Counted from the stretch's first letter, positions 50,290 to 62,310 are shown. The stretch is 64,000 nucleotides of DNA from Scilla litardierei (GCA_030789695.1 CM061142.1:569957281-570021280); one strand, 5' to 3'. The notes: generated by a model not told the origin, from the sequence alone. Translations and numbers: made by a program.

Positions 50290-53117
50290 TGTAACGACCA
50301 CTTTTTCGTCGTACGTTGTTCGTGCACGTGCTTTTGGCCGTGCACGTGTTTGCTTTAGACTTTATTTGTTTGTGAACACTTTTGTGTGATATGCCGTTGC
50401 GAACGACTCTGAGAGTATTAAATAGTGGCACTATCTTGAAACGACACTTCTCGAGTCGTTTTTCCACAATTTAAACTTACTCGATGAGACGTGACGACTT
50501 TCACTTTTGACGGGAGACGTTTCTATTTTTAGTTTCGTCGTCCGACGTCGAATTTGAGATCCGTCTTCTTAGTTAGCTCACATTCATTTCCACGATCATC
50601 ACAATATTTATTTTATAATTTTTGGAGTTTATTTGACCACTTTTATAATTTTTACAAGTTTTATATTATTTTTAATAATTTATTTTTAAATTAATTTCGG
50701 CCAAATAAAATTTATTTGAGTTTTAAACGTTTTAAAGAATTTTTGAGCCAATTTCCAGCTCATTTGGACCAAGTCAAATCCTAGATTGGGTTGGAGAAGT
50801 TTAAATTCAAATTTCAAATCTTTTTGAATTCTAATCCTATTAGATTTAGCCCTAGACCAAGTCAACCCACCTATACTATATAAGCAACCCCTAGCAAGTC
50901 CTATTTTCCAAAGAAATTAGCCCTAGCCTCTTCCAAACTCATTTTGGACGTTGCGACGAATCGTCGCAACGTTGCGACGTTCAGCACCCCGCACGACCGA
51001 GGAAATCCCCCGCATCCACCCGCTCTGACCGGCCGCCCCGCCCGCATTCTCGTCGCTCCGCACCACAGCACCAACCCCGCCCGCTCCCCCGCTTGACCGA
51101 TAGGGCCTCTCGGTCAGACCGAGAGACCCGCCCGACCATCCGCACCGCACCGACCCGCTGCCGTGCCGCTCTGTCGCCCCGCTCCGCTCCGTGCCCGACC
51201 GAAGGCCCCGCCCGCTGTGACCGAGCGCCCGAGCGCTGCAGCGTTGCAACGCTGTCCCGCCCGCTTCCAAGCGAACGACCGAGGATCTCCATCGGTCTGA
51301 CCGAAGGAAACGACCGCCCCCGCTGCTGCGACCGACCCCCAACGTTGCAACAGCGCCGCCCCCGTGTCTGACCGAGCCAAGCCCCCGCATTGGCTGTGTA
51401 CGACCGACGGCCACTTGTCGCAACCCCGCATCCGTCGCACCGCTTGCCTCCGTGGGCCCCCCAAGTTCTCCAGAGGTATTGTGGGTCCCCCAAAGGTCCC
51501 TAGGACTACTGTGGGCCCCACCTAGGTGTGTTCTCTTCGACGACTTGCCGCGTACGACGTCGTCGCACGTCGTAGCCCGTCGTCGCACGTGCGAGCTTTG
51601 GAATCTGGAACCGTCGCCCCGGTTGAAGCTCTGAATTTTCCAGCGAGGAATATATTTTGGAATCAGGACTTGGAGCGCGATCTTTTATTCCAACCCCCGG
51701 CGTCGCTACCCGACGCCGGTGTAGCTTTCGCGTCGTGTTGAGGTAACGTTTTGCACCCCTAGGACCCCCAACCCAATTGCATGCTAATAAAGACTAAAAA
51801 TCAGTATTTTAAAGTATTTTAAATGTTTTAGAAATCACTAATCAAGATTAATAAAACGGATGTAGGCCGGTGGACTTGTGCACGTAGGAATCGTGACTTT
51901 GGACTCGTTGGACGGTGTTTTCTTGACGTGATAATTGCAGGCAAGTGAAACTTGCCAACTCTTGTGTAGGGCCATGTTTTTAGGCCACTTACTTGCTTTT
52001 AGCGTAAAAGAGACTAGTCAGTGAAATGATAGCTGGCTAGACGCCTATTTGATCTAGTTTGACAACGAAACTAGATCCGTCACCTAAATGATCTAGCTTG
52101 ACAACGAAGCTAGATCCAAACATTAAACTTGTCATTCATGCATACTAAACTGTCACGTTTACTTTTCTTACTTGTACGCTTTACTACTTGCCATGCCAAG
52201 TCATCCATGCATTGATTGTTGCATCGTAGCACACGCTACAATACTTGTCCTTGTACTACTTGTCCGGCTAGGTGCACCCCTACGCCATACTTGTTTACAC
52301 ACTTCCTGGCTCGTGGTCCAGAAGCGGGCCTCATGTGTTGGCCAGAAACCAATGCCCGATACACGTGGAGGGGTAGGGATAAACGGTTACTTGAGCTTAG
52401 GAGTTGGCCCGTACAGCCACTCTAGCCAAAAGACGGAATCTCTGTGCACGAGGTGCTTACTTTTCTTGTCTTGTACTTGTCTTGTGAATGCCATGCCATG
52501 CTCGTACTGTACTTTACTTTACTTTACCTGTTGCACTCATACTTTAAACTGCCATGTCATCGCATTCATACTAGAACTGCTAGGTTGCTCTTACTTGTAC
52601 TTTCAGTTTCACTTGCACAAGTCTTCCAGACTTGCTGACATGTGCCCCTTGCTCTTTTGGGTGTCACATGTTAGACCTGAGCCAGAGACCGTTGCTGAGT
52701 ACGTGAGGTTTTGCTGACGCTGAGTCTGAGTCCATGGCTGCCCAGGAGGATTTTGGTGGACCCGGTGACCATTCTTTGAGTCTTTGTGGAGCTTTATGTT
52801 GTTTTAGGCCTTTTGTTAGTTGTTGGTGCGTAGCACCGTTGTTTTGTACTTTGTACTTTTGTTGGCCATGTTTGGGCCTTTAGACTCTTTTATTTGTAGC
52901 CTGGTGGCTTTTCTGCGTTGTTGAGATTTATTATTATGGATATTCTGAGATGTTTCTTTTGTCTCTTTCGTTATTATTATCTTTGTTTCGTTTCGCGTTG
53001 CAAGGACCTGCAGTTTTAAAGTAATTGACGCTTATCGGACTTGCGGCTTTGTAGCTTCAAGTCTGAGCGGACCTTCTCACGCTTCGCCTCCACATTTTTG
53101 GGAAGCGGGGCGTGACA
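50290..53117 (+). mobile_element. 3' LTR of element D
   Basis: Same length (2828 bp) and essentially the same sequence as the 5' LTR, offset by 6433 bp. The hairpin cluster lies at 51940-52116 and the TATA box at 50876-50884. Followed by GGAAT (53118-53122). Confidence 0.93.
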
Positions 53118-54443
53118 GGAATCAATCATGCTTTGTTGTTCATATTGTTTCATAATAATAACATGAAGATCACCTTTCAACATGACCTCTTAATCAAGCA
53201 AACTAAAGTATAAATGACTACATGAATAACTAAAATGGAGTGACATGTGTAAATGATATAAAGCAGGAACAAAGATAAAAATGAAATTCTATTGAAACTA
53301 TGAAGTGCATACTGGCAAAAACTGTAAACATTAGCCATCAATTTTTTTTAATCAACAAAAGGAGAAAACCAAGTAGATTAGTTCTTTTGAGTAATCATCA
53401 ACAGAGACCAATGGAATTTGAAAGCATATGAAATAATAATAGGATATGATACACCAAGGTACATACATGACACCACCAGATAACATGCTCATATACAGTT
53501 TGCATAGAGCACTTGAGACCAAAAGCATGTGAGCATGTTAGAATTTTCGCAGTTGCTAATAATTAACTAGGAGTAGGTACAGATTGTATGAATACAAGTT
53601 AATGCATGATTCATGCAAGTGCAGTGTCGTGAGACATCATGCATGTGGCTAATATGTAGCATTTCTTGCCCAAAGAAATATCCAGATTGCACTCCACAAA
53701 CTAAATATGATGCATACTGCATAGCCCATCAGTTCATAGCCACACGGCCGTATGGTATTTTCCATACGGCCATATGGAACTTTGGTTACACGGTCGTAAG
53801 CTCATGAATAATCCACACGGGCGTATGGTGAAATCCATACGGTAGTATGGATTTTGGGTGGTGAAGTGAAGAGGGCATACGTCTGTATGAAGTTTTGTGA
53901 TGTTGCCGTGTTAATTTGGTGGCTCGACCATATGGTCGTATATAATACTTAAGCTTCAAGGAGTGACACGGCAGCATGGTTTTAGCCATACGGTCGTGTG
54001 GAGCTAATTTTCTCTTCACGGTAGTTCCTTTGACCGTATGACCACTCTAAGACATCATAAGGTCGTATGGAAAGGACCATACGGCCGTACACTTCCGTCT
54101 GCTATCAAATTCGACCGTGACCGAGTTAAATCTTATGCATTCAAACTTAATCCTACTAATTTAGTTAAGCTCCTACCTCATCAAGTCCTCCAATTTAGTT
54201 TGGGGGCCTTCTTCTCCTTGATGACCCTCTGGAAGCTTAATCCATTCATCATCCTCCTTATTCTATGGGATGAAGGTCGTGTGGTTTGGCTTGGGGAAAA
54301 TGCAGCATGGAACTGTGTGTGGAGGAACGAGACAGTAGAGCTCTAGGCTTCTTTTGCGAGAGCTGGGAAATGAGGGAAGGTGCTTTCTCTTCTTTTTCTT
54401 CTCCTTTTCCCCCAATTTCTCCAAAAAAATTCCCCTTTGATCC
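53118..54443. other. Host sequence H, part 3, with a palindrome array
   Basis: 1.3 kb between D and Copia-2. No gene is seen. Part 53740-54092 carries an ATACGGCCGTAT array like the U3 arrays of the LTRs, and 54370-54440 is CT-rich like an LTR leader, so this is probably part of another, older LTR on the plus strand. It ends in GATCC at the Copia-2 insertion. Confidence 0.5.
53740..54092. repeat. Array of CATACGGCCGTATGG palindromes (in H)
   Basis: About a dozen sites, many degenerate: near 53742, 53763, 53789, 53816, 53838, 53877, 53930, 53968, 53988, 54036, 54059 and 54078. Close pairs are about 20-26 bp apart. Degeneration fits an old copy. Confidence 0.8.
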
Positions 54444-54860
54444 TGTTGAGTATTGATTCCCCGGATTTGGTTTTGGATGATGAGCAAACATAAACATCTC
54501 GTAATAACTTTCTGTGAGCGCAGTTATGGAGATCTTCGTCAAAAGAATACGTACATCAAAAGCGACGACTCAAGACTTCTCAATACGCGTGACCGTGTGC
54601 CTGAAGCTTCGTTGAAGCTCAAGGAGATTTATTGAAGTCAAGAATGAAGATTGAAGCTTTGAAGACGGTTCGTCATGTTTTATTTAATGTCTTCTAGCTT
54701 CATAGAATAGAATGTTAAGCCTTGAGTAGGACTTACATTATAATCTTCATTTCGCTCATATCTTAGAGCTAGGATTGTCTTAGAAGCCATTAGAAACTTT
54801 CCCGAAGCCTATCGCTTCTTCCCTCGGCTTCTAGTGCATGTTAGTTGGTTCAAGTAGAAG

Positions 54861-55258
54861 AACCAACTGACTAGATGAGGATCTAGTGGGTTAGAAATCC
54901 TTCTCAGACCGACTAGTTATCATTGCCTCTGTACAGCCTAACTTACTGTTTACAGTTAGTCGGTCAAAGCACATCGACCGACCGACTAGTTGTGAAACTA
55001 GTCGGTTGGAAGTTGTTCTTAAACCGACTAGTTGTTCTTGTATTCAGCCTATTCGATTTCGACTCTTAGTCGGTCAAAGGATACTCACCGACCGACTAGT
55101 TGTGAAACTAGTCGGTTGGCAAGTCTTCTTAGACCGACTAGTTCCTTATTGTCTGAACTTCTCCTTTTGGCTGTTCAGCTGTTAGTCGGTTCATGTTGAA
55201 TCACTGACCGACTAGTTGAGAAACTAGTCGGTCAGTGATCCTTCTTTGGCCGACTAGT
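54861..55258. repeat. U3 array of AGTCGGTC inverted motifs (Copia-2 first LTR)
   Basis: A partial unit and three full four-motif units starting near 54958, 55068 and 55184 (period 110-116 bp). Central hairpins such as GACCGACTAGTT/AACTAGTCGGTC have loops GTGA, GTGA and GAGA. Confidence 0.9.
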
Positions 55259-55323
55259 CTGCTTCAGAATAGAGCCGTTGGAGCATTTATTGCACGAATT
55301 TCTCTCCTCTCTTTCCTCTATCC

Positions 55324-55331
55324 TATTTATA
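55324..55331 (+). promoter_or_regulatory. TATA box of the Copia-2 first LTR
   Basis: TATTTATA, 66 bp after the motif array. An identical box is at 60455-60462. Confidence 0.65.
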
Positions 55332-56058
55332 CTTGGAGGGGTTCTTTCATAGGATCCAAGGCTGCATATTTTGGGATTTAGAGAAATCAAAGAGAAGCAA
55401 ATCAACTCCATTCTAAAGCTATCTCTTCTCACTAGAATCTCTCACTCACTCTTATTTCCAAGGAGAGATTCATTGATTGTGAGCCTTCCAAGCCAAGGAG
55501 CTTGAATCAAGGTCATCAACTCCACCCTAGGCTTCCATTACTGGTCAACTTCTTGGAGCTAGGGTTTGGTGACATCTTCCTCCACAACAATCCATCTTTG
55601 CCCTAATTTGGTAAGTATACTCAAGGCATAGGATTTTGTGGTAAGTGTTTCATTATTTCATTTCAATTGATATTGCAATTGTGTCTCTCGGTTGTGAGAT
55701 AGGTTGTGATCCCGGGTTGTGGGAGTCACATTTATATTGTGTATGATTTGGTCTTGTGAAGGTTTCTCACAAGAATTTCATAGTGCAAAATCTTGAGTTA
55801 GTGGTTTCTAACTCAAGTATCCGGAGGGGATCCGGGTGGTTGGGACGTAGGATCACCGGGAACAAGTCGGGGAGACTTGGGTGGATCCGAACCCGTTACA
55901 TGCTTTGTTTGCGTTTGTCTATTCTTGTTGTTTGTAGTCTATTCTGCATTGTTGTTTGTGTGTTTGCACAATAATTAGGAATAACTCTCTTGATTATTTT
56001 AAAGTACTATTCACCCCCCCTCTAGTACATGTGCAGTAGCTTCACAGGGCATAACAAT

Positions 56059-56071
56059 TGGTATCGGAGCC
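56059..56071 (+). other. Primer-binding site of Copia-2
   Basis: TGGTATCGGAGCC, one base from the initiator-Met site of Copia-1, two bases after the LTR. Confidence 0.88.
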
Positions 56072-56137
56072 AGGTTCAAAGCTATAACAAACAACGACTA
56101 CAACGTCTTCAAGAATCGTCAAGGATCTTCTTCAGTT

Positions 56138-58249
56138 ATGGAAGGACAATCCTCAGTCAGGCCTCCTCACTTCAACGGTACCCACTATGGGTACTGGAAA
56201 TGCCGGATGGAAACCTTCCACCGGAGCGCTTCACTTTGGAGAGCCACGATGACGGAGTATGTCGAGCCCGTCGAAGAAGATTTCGAGAAGTGGACTACCA
56301 CGGAGGTTGGCGCGAAGGTCAGCAATGCCAAGGCAATGAATGCCTTGCAATGTGCGTTAGAGCCCGAAGACTTCAACAAGATATGCACATGTAAGAGTGC
56401 ATATCAAGTATGGAACCAACTCCTCATCTTGCACGAAGGAACGAGTATGGTAAAAGATTCTAAACTCGTTGTCGCTAACAAAGAATTCGAGTTGTTTCAC
56501 ATGGAACAGGGTGAAACTATGAAGGACTACTATGCTCGCTTCGTGGACATATCCAACGAATTGGAAGCTCTTGGGAAGATCTACAACCAAAAGGAGAAAG
56601 TCGCGAAGATTATTGACGGACTTCCTTCTTGTTGGGAAAAGCATACCTTCTCCATCGAGGAAGGTAACGATATGAATAAGTACACGGTTGTACAACTAAT
56701 GGGTACCTTGTTGTCTTACGAGGTACGCAAGGAAAGTAAGATAAAGATGAAGGAGAAGATGAAGGCGTACTTGAAGCAAGACGAGCCAAAGAAAAAGGCG
56801 ATTGCGTACAAGGCCGCTCCATCTACCGATGATGAAGAATCGGAAGAAGAGTTGGACATGGAAGCTTTGGCCGATATGGCAAAGAAGTTCGACCAATTCT
56901 TCTGACAAGGTAAGTTGAAGAGTAAATCAAAATTTATTTCGACTAATGTCTCCTCTCCCGTGTGTTATAAATGCAACAAACCAGGACATATTAAGCCGGA
57001 TTGTCCTCTAAACAAACACAAGGAGAAATGGAAGGCATCCAAGCATGACAAGTCGAGAAGGTACAAGAAAGGACTTGTCGGCACATTCACCACCTCTGAC
57101 GAGGACTCCTCAAGTGGAGAGTCGGACGATGAAAACGTGGAGAAAGCACACACGTGCTTCATGGGAAAAGAGGAACGTGATCAAGAGACCTCCTCCGATG
57201 AAAGCGAGGATGGAGGCGAAGAGGTAACCATGGATGAACTTAGATTAGCCAACGAACAACTTTGGAATAATTTTTCTAATTTGGCTACTAGATTTATTAA
57301 GACTAAAAATGAGTTAACTAGTCTTCAAGCCTCGCCTAAGCATATCATCGTCAACAACGACATCGTTGTTGAAGGGTTGAGAAATGAGATTGAAAATCTC
57401 AAATCTCAACTTGAGCATGTTCATATCGAGGATTCGGATGAACATGTGATACCGGATTTGACGTCTCAAAACTCAACTTTGAGTATTGAGAATAAAAATC
57501 TTAAATCACGTGTTTGCGCACTCACATCGCAAGTGTCCACCTTGGATGCTTCGATGCATTCTCTCACCGAGAAGTATGAGTGCACATTAGGCCGAATTCA
57601 TGAATTTAATAAAGGTAAGGGCCATTTGGATAATATCCTAAATGACTTACTTCCGGCCAATCATCACATTGGCTTGGGGTATAAGATGGGAGATTCATCC
57701 AAATCGTCTGACACCTTTGTTAGGCCAACTTCCGATGCTTCTACTAGTGGGAGTAAACACTTTATGGGTAGTTCTTCTACCAATGGTGCTTCCACTAGGA
57801 ACACACCCCAATTTGGAAAGAAACCCACTTTGGGTGGACCTCCAAAGAAGGGTCATGCTTTCATGTATACCATGCCATGTAGGAACACACATCCTACTCC
57901 ATATGATAGCATGTTTGATGATTTTTATGCTCCGCATCCACGAGCACGTGCACACCATGTGAGACACACTCATGCACGTGTTCCACCACATGCATATGTT
58001 CATTCACATTCTCATATGAATAAGTATCATCATGCACCATTGCATCATATGCCATATGCTTACCCACAACATGCATCACATAGAAATCAACAACGTATGC
58101 ATGTTCCCAATAGGATTAGGACTCCCAAGACATACACTATTTGGGGTCTGAAGAACACTAGCATGCATGCTAAGGATATATATGTGCAATCGTTTATTAA
58201 TGATATTATTTTGAATGATGATTATGTTAGGAAATCACGGTCCTCGTAG
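56138..58249 (+). pseudogene. Copia-2 gag, split by one in-frame stop
   Basis: A 703-codon Copia gag frame with one TGA at 56903-56905 between the capsid part and the zinc knuckle. The 444-codon continuation is in the same frame. Residues 1-215 form the UBN2-type gag domain (FNGTHYGYWKCRMETF, KSAYQVWNQLLILHEG, MKDYYARFVDISNELEALGK). The zinc knuckle CYKCNKPGHIKPDC follows the stop. Then come a Ser/Asp/Glu-rich stretch, a probable coiled coil (LRNEIENLKSQLEHVH) and an unusual His-rich segment (RARAHHVRHTHARVPPHAYV and onward) before the end. The matching codon in Copia-1 is CGA, so the stop fits a CpG C-to-T mutation. No protease, integrase or RT follows. Confidence 0.87.
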
Positions 58250-59574
58250 ACTTGGTTTCCGAAGGGTTAGTTTCCTTTGACCCTTCATTACTTGGTACCA
58301 TAAGTTTAATTTCATTTTATGGGTACCAAAGCAATTGTGGTAAGAATTGGTTTATTCTTTTTATTTGCATATTGGTCTTGGATGTGCATGATTGTTTGAA
58401 ACTTAAATTCATATTGAATTTGAATTTAGTTGGGCTATGGGTTACGTTAATTTGAATTTAGTTTGTTAACTTTGTTGCCTAACCCATAGGATCCAAAAGG
58501 ATTTTTGGATACCAAAATGATGCTTTCTAGGTTCAATCCATCATGGGATACCAACCCTACCAACTCATTGATTTGCAAAGTTTTTCATTCAAATGGAGTT
58601 GATGGTGCTTAAGTGATGCACCAAAGTAGGGGGAGCTTAATGTTGTAAGTATACTCTTTCATTAGATATACATTTGGTATCCATGTGTGTTGATTGCATG
58701 CATTGTTAGAATATCTACGTTGGTATCATTTTGTTTCAATTAGTATGCTAGATTTGTGTATGCCATAAGTTTTATGATGTTCTATCTATTTTCCTTTGGC
58801 ATAACACTTTTTGCATGCTACATTTGGTTTTCTCATTGGATTCATTTGTCTCAGATATTGAATTTCGTCGTTCGACGATTTTATGAATTAAATAGATTTG
58901 CTTTTATGAAAACATAGAATTGTTTTCCATGCACTATTTAACTAAGAATGTTGATATTGGAGAGTATGTTCCATAACTCAATAAGTGAAATTAATTTGAG
59001 TTTTGGATATTTTGATTTTCAATTTTCGCATATGGTTTGATGATTTCGTTTTTCGATTTTCGCATATGGTTTGATGATTTCGATTTTCGATTTTCGCCTA
59101 TGGTTTGATGATTTCGTTTTTCGATTTTTCGACTATGGCCACGTTGGCACGCTTTGATTTTCTTTGGTATTTTACATTGGTGTCATTTGGACCGTGGTCG
59201 TATTCTTAGACTCTCATGCCTTTACTTTTAGCCATTGTAATCTTGTCGTTGATCTCCTCCCGCTCTTTTTGCTAATGCCAAAGGGGGAGAGAATTAATAA
59301 TGACAATGTGCTAATTGATAATTCAAAGCAATTTACCATGAAACTAATTTGATATGTTAGATTCAAGGGGAGTAAAGATATAAAATGGATTTAGATCCTA
59401 AATTGCAATAATAGGATTCATATTTTATATTTCCCTCGCCTGCTTGATGCGTATGATTATTGTTTAATGCGGAACTAACGTGTCATCAATGCAGGGGGAG
59501 TAAGTAAATTTCATTTGAATCATTATTATTGATTATTATTTATGTTGGTTTGTCATCACCAAAAAGGGGGAGAA
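58250..59574 (+). other. Non-coding 3' internal region of Copia-2
   Basis: 1.3 kb, T-rich, no domain of pol. Directly repeated phrases around 59020-59130 (CGATTTTCGCATATGGTTTG type, three or four times). The polypurine tract AAAAAGGGGGAGAA at 59561-59574 abuts the second LTR. Confidence 0.75.
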
Positions 59575-61187
59575 TGTTGAGTATTGATTCCCCGGATTTG
59601 GTTTTGGATGATGAGCAAACATAAATATCTCGTACTAACTTTCTGTGAGCGCAGTTATGGAGATCGTCGTCAAAAGAATACGTACATCAAAAACGACGAC
59701 TCAAGACTTCTCAATACACGTGACCGTGTGCCTGAAGCTTCGTTGAAGCTCAAGGAGTTTTATTGAAGTCAAGAATGAAGATTGAAGCTTTGAAGACGGT
59801 TCGTCATGTTTTATTTAATGTCTTCTAGCTTCATAGAATAGAATGTTAAGCCTTGAGTAGGACTTACATTATAATCTTCATTTCGCTCATATCTTAGAGC
59901 TAGGATTGTCTTAGAAGCCATTAGAAACTTTCCCGAAGCCTATCGCTTCTTCCCTCGGCTTCTAGTGCATGTTAGTTGGTTCAAGTAGAAGAACCAACCG
60001 ACTAGATGACGATCTAGTCGGTTAGGAATCCTTCTCAGACCGACTAGTTATCATTTCCTTTGTATAGCCTAACTTACTGCTTACAGTTAGTCGATCAAAG
60101 CACATCGACCGACCGACTAGTTGTGAAACTAGTCGGTTGGAAGTTGTTCTTAAACCGACTAGCTGTTCTTGTATTCAGCCTATTTGATTTCGACTCTTAG
60201 TCGGTCAAAGAACACTCACCGACCGACTAGTTGTGAAACTAGTCGGTTGGCAAGTCTTCTTAGACCGACTAGTTCCTTATTTTCTGAACTTCTCCTTTTG
60301 GTTGTTCAGCTGTTAGTCGGTTCATGTTGAATCATCGACCGACTAGTTGAGAAACTAGTCGGTCAGTGATCCTTCTTTGACCGACTAGTCTGCTTCAGAA
60401 TAGAGCCGTTGGAGCATTTATTGCACGAATTTCTCTCCTCTCTTTCCTCTATCCTATTTATACTTGGAGGGGTTCTTTCATAGGATCCAAGGCTGCATAT
60501 TTTGTGATTTAGAGAAATCAAAGAGAAGCAAATCAACTCCATTCTAAAGCTATCTCTTCTCACTAGAATTTCTCACTCACTCTTATTTCCATGGAGAGAT
60601 TCATTGATTGTGAGCCTTCCAAGCCAAGGAGCTTGAATCAAGGTCATCAACTCCACCCTAGGCTTCCATTGCTGGTCAACTTTTTGGAGCTAGGGTTTGG
60701 TGACATCTTCCTCCACAACAATCCATCTTTGCCCTAATTTGGTAAGTATACTCAAGGCATAGGATTTTGTGGTAAGTGTTTCATTATTTCATTTCAATTG
60801 ATATTGCAATTGTGTCTCTCGGTTGTGAGAGAGGTTGTTATCCCGGGTTGTGGGAGTCACATTTATATTGTGTATGATTTGGTCTTGTGAAGGTTTCTCA
60901 CAAGAATTTCATAGTGCAAAATATTGGGTTAGGGGTTTCTAACTCAAGTATCCAGAGGGGATCCGGGTGGTTAGGACGTAGGATCACCGGGAACAAGTCG
61001 GGGAGACTTGGGTGGATCCGAACCCGTTACATGCTTTGTTTGCGTTTTTCTATTCTTGTTGTTTGTAGTCTATTCCGCATTGTTGTTTATGTGTTTGCAC
61101 AATAATTAGGAATAACTCTCTTGATTATTTTAAAGTACTATTCACCCCCCCTCTAGTACATGTGTAGTAGCTTCACAGGGCATAACA
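59575..61187 (+). mobile_element. LTR of Copia-2, second copy
   Basis: 1613 bp, the same length as the first LTR, with scattered base differences (for example near 54870 against 60000). It holds an AGTCGGTC array (59991-60389) and a TATA box (60455-60462). Instead of flanking DNA, it is followed by another primer site and gag, so the structure is a tandem. Confidence 0.92.
59991..60389. repeat. U3 array of AGTCGGTC inverted motifs (Copia-2 second LTR)
   Basis: Same layout as 54861-55258. The first partial unit is better preserved here. Confidence 0.9.
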
Positions 61188-61189
61188 AT

Positions 61190-61202
61190 TGGTATCGGAG
61201 CC
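61190..61202 (+). other. Second primer-binding site of Copia-2 tandem
   Basis: TGGTATCGGAGCC, two bases after the second LTR. Confidence 0.88.
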
Positions 61203-61268
61203 AGGTTCAAAGCTATAACAAACAACGACTAGAACGTCTTCAAGGATCGTCAAGGATCTTCTTCAGTT

Positions 61269-61574
61269 ATGGAAGGACAATCCTCAGTTAGGCCTCCTCA
61301 CTTCAACGGTACCCACTATGGGTACTGGAAATGCCGGATGGAAACCTTCCTCCGGAGCGCTTCACTTTGGAGAGCCACGATGACGGAGTATGTCGAGCCC
61401 GTCGAAGAAGATTTCGAGAAGTGGACTACCACGGAGGTTGGCGGGAAGGTAAGTAATGCCAAGGCAATGAATGCCTTGCAATGTACGTTGGAGCCCGAAG
61501 ACTTCAACAAGATATGCACATGTAAGAGTGCATATCAAGTATGGAACCAACTCCTCATCTTGCACGAAGGAACG
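61269..61574 (+). pseudogene. Copia-2 gag, second copy, truncated by LTR3
   Basis: The first 102 codons of gag, almost identical to 56138 onward (changes such as HRSASLW to LRSASLW), intact in frame until LTR3 begins at 61575 after HEGT. The five bases before LTR3 are GAACG, a candidate target duplication whose partner lies outside the window. Confidence 0.9.
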
Positions 61575-61862
61575 TGTAACGACTGGTTTTCGTGTAATTG
61601 GATTATCTATATTAAAATATATGCTTGGTGGATTTTCTCCTTGGATGTGTGGTTTTCGTCGCCGTAGCTTTCACTTTCGATCGTTTCGTCGTGATTTTCT
61701 AGCTTCTTCCTTCGATCGTCGATTTCGGAGTAAGTCATTCGTGACGAGCTTTAAATCGCTCATATCTTAGAGTTAGAGTGACCTTAGAAGCCATAGGAAT
61801 CTTCCTGAAGCTCCGCGATTCGAATCGGCACTTTTAGTGCATCTTAGTTGGTTCGAGAAGGT

Positions 61863-62260
61863 GGACCAACTGACTAGAATTCAATCTAGTCGGTCAGGAA
61901 CTCTTCTCCAACCGACTAGTTCTTTAAATCTACTGTACAGGAGTTACTGTTTACTCTTAGTCGGTCTAAGAACAACCACCGACCGACTAGATGTGAATCT
62001 AGTCGGTCAGAACTTGCTCTCAGACCGACTAGTTCCTTTGATTAATTTTACCTAAGCTACTGTTCCTCGTTAGTCGGTTCATGAACACTCACCGACCGAC
62101 TAGATTCCAAACTAGTCGGTCGACGGGCCTTCACAGACCGACTAATTCACTTCCCAGATTTTCCCCTTCTTTCGTTGTTTGATTCTAGTCGGTCACAGTT
62201 GGTCGACCGACCGACTAGTTGCTAAACTAGTCGGTCAGTAACTCTTCTTTGACCGACTAA
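61863..62260. repeat. U3 array of AGTCGGTC inverted motifs (Gypsy LTR3)
   Basis: A partial unit plus units starting near 61959, 62072 and 62187 (period 113-115 bp). Central hairpins include GACCGACTAGAT/ATCTAGTCGGTC with loop GTGA. Motif, spacing and unit order are those of the Copia LTRs. Confidence 0.9.
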
Positions 62261-62303
62261 TCAGTGTCGAAACCCTAATTTCTGGGCAGTCGCCAGCTCT
62301 TCC

Positions 62304-62310
62304 TATTTAA
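62304..62310 (+). promoter_or_regulatory. TATA-like box of LTR3
   Basis: TATTTAA, about 45 bp after the motif array. Confidence 0.55.

Larger units (their letters stand above)
43857..53117 (+). mobile_element. Element D: young non-coding LTR retrotransposon (LARD-like)
   Basis: Two LTRs of 2828 bp each (43857-46684 and 50290-53117) around 3.6 kb with no coding capacity, flanked by GGAAT on both sides (43852-43856, 53118-53122). By eye only one difference between the LTRs was found (G at 44339, A at 50772), so insertion is very recent. LTR ends and the block after the 5' LTR match elements B and LTR3, so it is probably a non-autonomous derivative mobilised by a B-like Gypsy. Confidence 0.93.
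54444..56056 (+). mobile_element. LTR of Copia-2, first copy
   Basis: 1613 bp, TGTTGAGTATTG to GGGCATAACA, followed by a Met-tRNA primer site. AGTCGGTC array at 54861-55258, TATA box TATTTATA at 55324-55331. Related to the Copia-1 LTR. Preceded by GATCC. Confidence 0.92.
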
